A DNA stretch of 64,000 bases, taken from Tubulanus polymorphus. Lineage: Eukaryota; Nemertea; Palaeonemertea; Tubulaniformes; Tubulanidae. Shown here one piece after another: positions 57,630 to 64,000 of this stretch. A program made the position numbers and the translations under genes. The stretch is taken from NCBI RefSeq assembly GCF_964204645.1, contig NC_134028.1:26324153-26388152 (forward strand). Direction: 5' to 3'. A model generated the notes under the pieces. It searched no databases. It worked only from the letters and a program-made list of their open reading frames with translations, and had not been told where the DNA came from. Positions within the stretch are counted from its first letter, which is position 1. The number at the start of each line of letters is the position of its first letter.

Positions 57630-58088
57630 CATAAAAACCGGTCATCCTTATTACCGAGATGACGTATTTTACCGAGATCAACCGAGATGAAATGAAATAT
57701 AACATATTTATTTATTCCTTATCGATTTTAACAATTGACATCATATCATATCAGTAATAAATGCCTGCTGGAGTCATATTTTACATATTTTGTCGGATAT
57801 TTTTGTAGAAAAATAACTTAACTTTACCGAGATGAGATCGTCGATCAATCAAATTCAATGAAATTTTATTGCTAACCGAGTTTACGTATTTGAAGTTAAA
57901 ATTTTTTTAAATAAAATAAATATGTAAAATATGATTCTAGAAGGTATTTATTACTGATATAACATGATTTCAAGTGTTAAAATCGATAAGGAATAAATAG
58001 ATATGCTATATTTCATTTCATCTCGGTTCGTCTCAGTTCATCTCGGTAAAATACGTCATCTCGGTAATAAGGATGACCCATAAAAACC
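57630..58088. mobile_element. Foldback MITE with 10-bp target duplication (MULE-like)
   Basis: Element 57640-58078 (439 bp) begins GGTCATCCTTATTACCGAGA and ends with its exact reverse complement; the first 39 bp of the arms are perfect, and similarity continues through almost the whole element, so each arm is ~200 bp. CATAAAAACC flanks both ends (57630-57639, 58079-58088). A 9-10-bp duplication with long TIRs is typical of Mutator-like elements. It has no coding capacity. It lies ~220 bp upstream of the CNOT6 start codon. Confidence 0.85.
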
Positions 58089-59780
58089 GTTAGATCTACA
58101 ATAATGTTTATATATGTTTACGCTGATACCTAGTATATGTTATGTAAGAGGTTCTATGTGAGTCGATGTGCACTATGTCATCAATATTGGTGCTTCAAAA
58201 TAACAATTACAAATTAGAATTTTGAAATTACATTTGTAATCAAATATATTTCTATAACTCTTTATTTCATTTTTGGTAACCTTTAATTACAGGCTTATTT
58301 AATTATTTCTGAGATATTTCGCACTACGTCATCAATATCTCAGGGCTAGACTGGTTGATTATCCCGGCCCGAAAAGATTCGATGTCAGATGAAAAAACAG
58401 ACATTAGGGGAAACTGGCTGGGCTTGCTTTATCTCGATTTTGAGCCACTGGCCTTGTATTCTAGTTAATACACCCCTGCCCCCTGCGCCTGTGTTGCTAT
58501 TTTGTCAGTTGTATACTGGTATAGGCCTGTTTACTCTCTCTCTCTCTCTTTGAGTCTCTCTCTCAACAGTAACTGACACAAATAACCGGATATCATTTCT
58601 GGATGTTGGGTTTGAATTCGCAGACTCGGGAGGACGGAAAACGGCTGCTGGACAGATTTTGATGAAATCAGCTGTTTTTCAGATTTTCTCAGATGTGGAT
58701 TTTTCAGAGTGAAATTAACTGGTTTTACAGACAGGGGAAGGTAGGAACTATGCTATTTCTGAGATGTAATTAATAAATCAAGTTCATTGATGAATACTTA
58801 TTAATCAATTGACTCGTATAAACCAGAGAAATCGATGTTAAAACATAAATTTGTACCTGTTATATACAAAACTCATAGAAATGGCTGCTCGCACTGTTCG
58901 TTTGTAACGAGCGCTGTGATTGGCTAATATACAACATACATCCGCTAGACGGCGCGTGTAAATTAAATTTTATTGAGCTACTCATGCACTACCGCTGGCA
59001 AGTGACTTTATGGCACTTGCTGTCGTCAATATTCGTAATAAAACCTTTTTCCTAAGCGATAAAGAAAGCTGAGAAGTGACAGATTCAGTTGATAGCGAAA
59101 ACAACAGGAACAACGACCAAAAAGATTGATTTGGGTAACGCCGGTTAAAAGACACGTCGTGTAGTAGACAAAATCGTGAAGAAAATATTTATTTATTCGT
59201 CGATGAAAAACAAAAAAATTCAAATCTAGTTGAAATTTATTGATGCGGTTATTAATATTAACGTATTACAACTAAAACAGACCCTAAACCTAACCCTCTA
59301 CTAGATGCTAACAACCCAATCGAAATCCTAGCCCTAGATGTCCGCAAAATAGCTTTCGCTTAAATAATGCTGCATCAGCAAATATCAACCATAACTCTAA
59401 TAGCCTAGGCCTACAATTCAATAGTATTTCATGTATTTTTGAATTTTGATTATTTTTTTATGTTCTTTTTATAAATTTGATCTATTATTTCAGATCTGTG
59501 AAGAGACCAGTTAGTTCCTAAATTAGAGATCCTACTAGTTTAAAACCGAGGAGAAAGTGGTACGTTATTCTGATTGGTCTAAAAGAATCTAGCCGATATT
59601 CTAAGGCGAAAGTGCTCATTTGCAGTTAATAGTTTTTACCATCTGGTATGTCTGGTATTGGGAGTTAGAGGTACCCTGATATGAAGTTGTGAGGGTAACT
59701 CATAAGATTGTCAGGTATACAGAGTCGGCGCTAGGTCTCATATTCCGACTCGAGGGAACGGTAACAAAAACTCATCAGTC
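58089..59780. other. Intergenic region between divergent CNOT6 and ZDHHC genes
   Basis: Should hold promoters and 5' UTR exons for both directions. Visible items: a CT microsatellite near 58530-58565, a CCAAT-box-like GATTGGCTAA near 58918, and a splice-acceptor-like TCTATTATTTCAG ending at about 59493 on the plus strand. No coding sequence recognised. Confidence 0.5.
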
Positions 59781-60710
59781 ATGAGAGGTTTAATAAATAC
59801 GGTATCGTTAATTATTGATCGCCGCGCCACATGGAAATATAAACTACTATCAATCGTGAATATAATCTGTTTGGTGTATTTTCTCGCTATGACATCATCG
59901 TCGGTTTATGTCGTGCTGTTTGACGTTATTCCGACATTAGCATCGACAAACCCGACGATGGCCGCGCGTCATTTCATGATCAGTTTCTTCTTCCTGTTCG
60001 AAATGCTCGGCAACCTGGTTTTAGTGATCAGCGCCGATAACGCAGTCCGGTCGATCGAAATAACCGCCTCGACTCGTAAACTCAAAGGGAAACGGAAATG
60101 CGAAATTTGTATCCAACCGATGCCGCGTCGAAGCCACCATTGTCGTCTATGCGGCGCGTGCATCCTCAAACGCGATCATCATTGTCATTTCCTCGTCACG
60201 TGCATCGGCTACAAAAACCAGAAATATTTCGTGATGTTTTGTTTATATCTCGGTTTCGGTGCCATCTATTCGGCCGTTCTGATACTGCTTCATTTACGTG
60301 TGAAATACTCGGTGATTTTCCGCGATATTTCATCGTTTCTAACCGTTTTACCGCGCGCCATCTACGACTATTACATCGCTCATTCCATCGCGAACGAGAA
60401 GCTTTATTTATTGATTCTAATGTATGCCGCTTTACTAACCGGTCTGTTGATTATCGGTTTGTTCGTCTGGCAAATGATTCTCGTATCCCGCGGCCAAACG
60501 AGCTTCGAGTTCGCGTATGATCGTCACAATTTCCGGAAACGGATGATGTGGAACTTTCTGGACGTCTTCGGACCGTACTGGTTCGTTACGATAATCCTGC
60601 CATTTCCGTTACCCCAATACAGTTTGGGTACCTATGAAATTCTAACTACGAAACATCGAGTCAAAAAACTACGAAATAATGACTCGAGTGAAAAAAGTAA
60701 AAATAAATAG
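59781..60710 (+). CDS. DHHC palmitoyltransferase, ZDHHC24-like (copy 1)
   Basis: Intronless, 309 residues. Protein S-acyltransferases of this family transfer palmitate to cysteines of membrane-associated proteins. The Cys-rich domain is complete: CEIC (C107), HHCRLCGAC and RDHHCHFLVTC with catalytic DHHC at 132-135. There are four predicted membrane segments (about 22-48, 62-84, 148-170, 205-235). After the last one comes RGQTSFEF, where ZDHHC24 has RGQTTWEW; this is the TTxE-like motif. The C-terminus is Lys-rich. The ATG has G at -3. The stop overlaps an AAATAAATAG context that could act as a polyadenylation signal. Copy 2 follows 490 bp downstream on the same strand. Specific substrates cannot be read from sequence. 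Confidence 0.92.
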   Translation: MRGLINTVSLIIDRRATWKYKLLSIVNIICLVYFLAMTSSSVYVVLFDVIPTLASTNPTMAARHFMISFFFLFEMLGNLVLVISADNAVRSIEITASTRKLKGKRKCEICIQPMPRRSHHCRLCGACILKRDHHCHFLVTCIGYKNQKYFVMFCLYLGFGAIYSAVLILLHLRVKYSVIFRDISSFLTVLPRAIYDYYIAHSIANEKLYLLILMYAALLTGLLIIGLFVWQMILVSRGQTSFEFAYDRHNFRKRMMWNFLDVFGPYWFVTIILPFPLPQYSLGTYEILTTKHRVKKLRNNDSSEKSKNK

Positions 60711-61200
60711 TACAGGGACCCTACGACGAATACTCGATTCTTTAAACATATCTTCTTCACCAAAAATGCTTTTAAATGTGCTTGAAACTCCTTTGATTTG
60801 AACAGAATGCACAAAACTCCTTTAAAACTTCAATTTTGAGAAATAGGCAATAAGAAATGTTTATAGTTGTAAACTACGCCTAAACCGATACAGTTTGGAC
60901 CAGGATTTTTTACCCAATTAGACAGTTATCGAAATTAGAAACCAAGTTTAGGTAATACAAACGGGCATTGATAATTTTAGCATTAGTAACAGTAATTTGA
61001 TTTCTATTGCGCACTTTTCACTGTAATACAATTTTCATAGGCGCTTTCCATTATATTGGTATTTTTAACTCTAACCAGCCTATAACTCTAACTATTTATC
61101 AGTTTGTAGTTTAATCTCTGAACCCTTGAGCGTCGTGTACCACCAGAGTATGTATCAAACTATAGATTTTGATATCGTGTCTTTCAGAGCTCTGCGAAAA

Positions 61201-62130
61201 ATGTTGAAAACGTGGTGGAGTAATCTGCGACCGAACTTTGTGTTGATAATGAGACCGGTACACTGGAAATGGCGGTTGATGTCGTTGATGAACATATTCG
61301 GTTCGTTTTTCGTTTACACAATGGTCTGGACGGTTGCCGTCGTCGGTATCGGTTCAATCGTTCCCGAAATCTACGGCCCGTCGGTCGGCTTTCACCGTCT
61401 GCTCAGCTGGTATCTCGCCGTACAGGTCGTCGGTAATTCGATCCTGTTTCTCAGCACGAACACCGACCTGCGTCGTTTGACCGATACGAAGAAAACCGAC
61501 GAGGAATGGCTGTTATATTGCCAGACGTGTCGATCAAAGATCCCGCCACGCGGTCACCACTGCGCGTTGTGCAATAAATGCGTACTGAAACGCGATCATC
61601 ACTGTTTCTTTGTTTCCTGTTGTATCGGTTTCTACAATCAGAAATATTTCTTCATGTTTCTCGTGTATGCGTGCTTCTCGACGTGCTACGCGTTTTATCT
61701 GATGCCGTATTTCCTCGCGTCGAAATACGACATCGAATTCACGTCGGTAACTAATTACTTCACGTTGTTACCGTCGACGCTGTACGTTCACCTATTCGTA
61801 CACGAAGTCAGTATTTACGTATTGTTTTACGTGACGCTGATGTACGCCTCGCTGAGTTGTGCGTTTTTCACCGGCAGTCTCGTCGGGTTTCAAGCGTTCT
61901 TGATTCTACGCGGTCAAACGACGTACGAATTGATATACGGCGCCCGCGACTACGACGAAGGCGCCTGGGAGAATTTTCTCGATTGTTTCGGTCGGTACTG
62001 GTACGTTACGTTGGTTCTACCGCTGCCTTTGCCGCAGAGACATTTAGGGATTTACAAATCGATGATGTCCTATTCTACAGATCCATCGATAAAATATCGT
62101 TACGATCTGATTACATCGATGTCTATTTAA
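61201..62130 (+). CDS. DHHC palmitoyltransferase, ZDHHC24-like (copy 2)
   Basis: Intronless, 309 residues from ATG at 61201 (MLKTWWSNLRPNF). I chose this start because it has A at -3, aligns with the start of copy 1 and puts C107 and the DHHC at 132-135 at exactly the same residues. An in-frame ATG 51 bp upstream exists, but TGTCTTTCAG at 61179-61188 looks like a 3' splice site, so upstream sequence may be intron. Motifs: CQTC, HHCALCNKC, RDHHCFFVSCC, four membrane segments, RGQTTYEL (TTxE). The family, length and layout match copy 1, so the pair is probably a tandem duplication, now clearly diverged. Confidence 0.92.
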   Translation: MLKTWWSNLRPNFVLIMRPVHWKWRLMSLMNIFGSFFVYTMVWTVAVVGIGSIVPEIYGPSVGFHRLLSWYLAVQVVGNSILFLSTNTDLRRLTDTKKTDEEWLLYCQTCRSKIPPRGHHCALCNKCVLKRDHHCFFVSCCIGFYNQKYFFMFLVYACFSTCYAFYLMPYFLASKYDIEFTSVTNYFTLLPSTLYVHLFVHEVSIYVLFYVTLMYASLSCAFFTGSLVGFQAFLILRGQTTYELIYGARDYDEGAWENFLDCFGRYWYVTLVLPLPLPQRHLGIYKSMMSYSTDPSIKYRYDLITSMSI

Positions 62131-62278
62131 TACGTTTGCAACAACCTTAGTAAAAGATGCTGCCACCAGTTGCTGCTACAACGGGATCCCCACAACTCGT
62201 CGATTTTTAGGTGACTTATAGGCACAGTGGGCCCGGTGTCGAAATTTTTCAATTCAACGTAAAGACACATGTCACGTT

Positions 62279-62284
62279 AATAAA
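62279..62284 (+). terminator. Probable polyadenylation signal of ZDHHC copy 2
   Basis: AATAAA about 150 bp after the stop codon at 62130, in AT-rich DNA. Confidence 0.55.
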
Positions 62285-63560
62285 GAATTTATCTAGTTAT
62301 CTATCTAAACCTAAAATTGCATATAAGAAAGATCAGCTAGAAGATATCTCGTAGTGGCAATGATGGAAGCACTGGAAATACAAGATATCTCGTAATTGGC
62401 AGCTAACGTGTTATCTGCATAGCCTATAGAAAAAGAATTGTTTATAAAATATTCCTTTTTCATATGTAGTCTAAGCTTTGCCAAACTTACAATAACATAT
62501 TATAGCGCTCATTTATTTATTACGACGGAACCTCGTTAGGAAAATCTTTTTTGTTATAACCAATTATCGGATATATTTCACTGGTCGAGTTTCACAAGAC
62601 AAATTACGAATTTCCAACCTTTTCTTGGGATATTTTTCCACACATGTATGAAATTCGGACCTAGGTAAAAATATCCGACCCCCTATACCAGCTACAGCTG
62701 TAATAACTTATAGAAATTGTTATCAATATATTTATGTATACTTTTTAGATAGAGTTGAATGTGAGGAGGTACTTGTATTGTACTGTATAATCATGTGAGG
62801 AAGTACTGTATTATCACTGCTGTCACAACTAACATGTCCATTTTATAAAAATACACTATGTTATTATATTCATATAATGAATTGATTACTATTGCTGTTG
62901 AATTTTAGGACCTATCATAATCTATTTATTAATCAACTATATTTTTTAGTATTTTTTTTAATTTTTTGTCAACAATGTCTCACATACCGCTCTTGCACGC
63001 ATGACTCGTGATTTAAATCCAAAACTGGTCTTAGATCAAGTTGTTAGATTGGCTATAAAACTGAATTGGTCTAAGATTGGTCTTATATTTAAACCATGAC
63101 TGTGTAACTGGCCCGAGGATCTATGGTCTTAGTACATATGCATGTATGTAAAATGTTTGCCAAACTGCAGACGCTGCTTTATGAATGGATCCTTGCAAAC
63201 TATGAAGTTTCAAATGGGAAATTTATACTCTATTATTTACATCAACATAAAATGTTCAAAAATGCATATGAGGGTATTTAAAAATATTTTGTGAATGGCT
63301 TTCATATTAAATGCTCGTGCTAATTGTAAAACAAGATTTTATGTGAATTCAAAATCACTTTTTGATACAGAATAAATTATTATATATTGCATCAATGCAT
63401 GTATTATGTTTGAATTTGAGGTTTTCTGGAAATTTTGCTGCACCAAATAAGGATTTTGCCTGACTCAATTCGCTAATTTAAAGTAAAAATTCGCCAAAAG
63501 GCTCCATTTTTGACAACTTATATTTGTGGGATTCGAACCCATTTTCGGCCTAAAACCAAG
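62285..63560. other. Intergenic DNA with repeat fragment
   Basis: AT-rich. At 63020-63095 the words AAACTGGTCTTAGATC, GTTGTTAGATTGGCTATAAA match the intron-6 minisatellite family. No gene seen before 63561. Confidence 0.5.
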
Positions 63561-63594
63561 ATGGCGGCGTCCATGTTCCGAATGATTTGTACGA
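63561..63594 (+). CDS. Candidate first coding exon, gene continues past window
   Basis: AAG-ATGGCGGCGTCCATG is a strong translation-start context, followed by MAASMFRMICT and a perfect donor A|GTAAGT at 63595. The peptide could begin a mitochondrial targeting sequence. A possible second exon starts at 63967 after GCGTTCAG and would continue in frame as TAAAVVTASIHT to the window end, although that acceptor lacks a good polypyrimidine tract. Product unknown. Confidence 0.35.
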
Positions 63595-64000
63595 GTAAGT
63601 TGCATTTAATCGAGTTTTCTTGCTGTTTGGGTCAAGGACTTGTCACTGAATTGATAGAACAAGTATCAATGAACAACCCCAGTGGATCCCTGTTGATACA
63701 AAAATTATAGATTTTTATAAATTTATAGTGATAGTTTATTTGATAAAATATATAACTTGCAAATTGAATTGCAGTTTCCTGATCCATTCCTGGTACCCTG
63801 TCCTTCACTTCGTTCGGTCCCCATACGATACATTATCAATCGTGACAAGTCTCAGTATTTTGAGGTGATTACATTAAATGTCGATTTACACCATTTTGTT
63901 GGATATTGATTATAGATTCGCGGAATTTATTGAAACAGTGTTCAGTAATTGATAGGACGCGTTCAGCTGCTGCTGCTGTGGTCACGGCTAGTATTCACAC
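63595..64000 (+). other. Window end, probable intron and partial exon
   Basis: AT-rich sequence that would be intron of the candidate gene at 63561; the last 34 bp may be coding (see that entry). Nothing else recognised. Confidence 0.3.

Noticed and set aside
61126-61200. N-terminal extension of the second DHHC gene from a TTG or from ATG 61150
   Set aside because: TTG is not a usual animal start, the stretch contains a splice-acceptor-like TGTCTTTCAG, and ATG 61201 gives exact colinearity with the first DHHC protein.
63520-63540. GGATTCGAACCC as a minus-strand tRNA T-arm
   Set aside because: No acceptor stem, D arm or anticodon arm could be placed around it.

Overview
This is metazoan nuclear DNA. 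The genes have GT-AG introns, the three host loci have their closest recognisable relatives in animals (ARL16, CNOT6/CCR4, ZDHHC24-like acyltransferases), and the non-coding DNA is dominated by minisatellites, two satellite arrays and several families of miniature inverted-repeat transposons. A marine invertebrate, perhaps a lophotrochozoan, fits best, but the sequence does not fix the taxon.

Left part (1-13.7 kb). A 1641-residue open frame, open to the window edge, encodes an unusual transposon protein: a PHD finger, a ubiquitin-specific-protease-like domain, a Cys/His DNA-binding-like region, a MULE-type DDE transposase core and a C-terminal Ulp1 (SUMO protease) domain. All three catalytic centres look intact. 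An array of about 37 copies of a ~101-bp repeat starts some 20 bp after its stop codon. It is followed by an unrelated ~182-bp satellite array (about 25 copies).

ARL16 (14.0-15.4 kb, + strand). Four exons encode the GTPase from just after the P-loop to the stop. The P-loop exon is not in the window, so it lies beyond the transposon/satellite block or is missing.

CNOT6 (19.7-57.4 kb, - strand). A complete ten-coding-exon CCR4 deadenylase of 559 residues was rebuilt by hand. All splice phases close and the catalytic residues E237, D414, N416 and H529 are present. It converges on ARL16. Intron 3 is 22.4 kb long and contains, on the same strand, a 594-residue low-complexity open frame (39.3-41.1 kb) and a candidate 5' exon (53.4-53.8 kb), which may form a nested gene. 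The introns also hold about a dozen unrelated minisatellites, two piggyBac-like MITEs, copies of a CAGGG-ended MITE, a truncated LINE tail and long inverted repeats.

Right part (57.6-64 kb). A 439-bp foldback MITE with 10-bp target-site duplications lies just upstream of the CNOT6 start exon. Two intronless tandem DHHC palmitoyltransferase genes follow on the + strand. Both encode 309 residues with cysteines at identical positions. A possible first exon of another gene lies at 63.56 kb and runs off the window.
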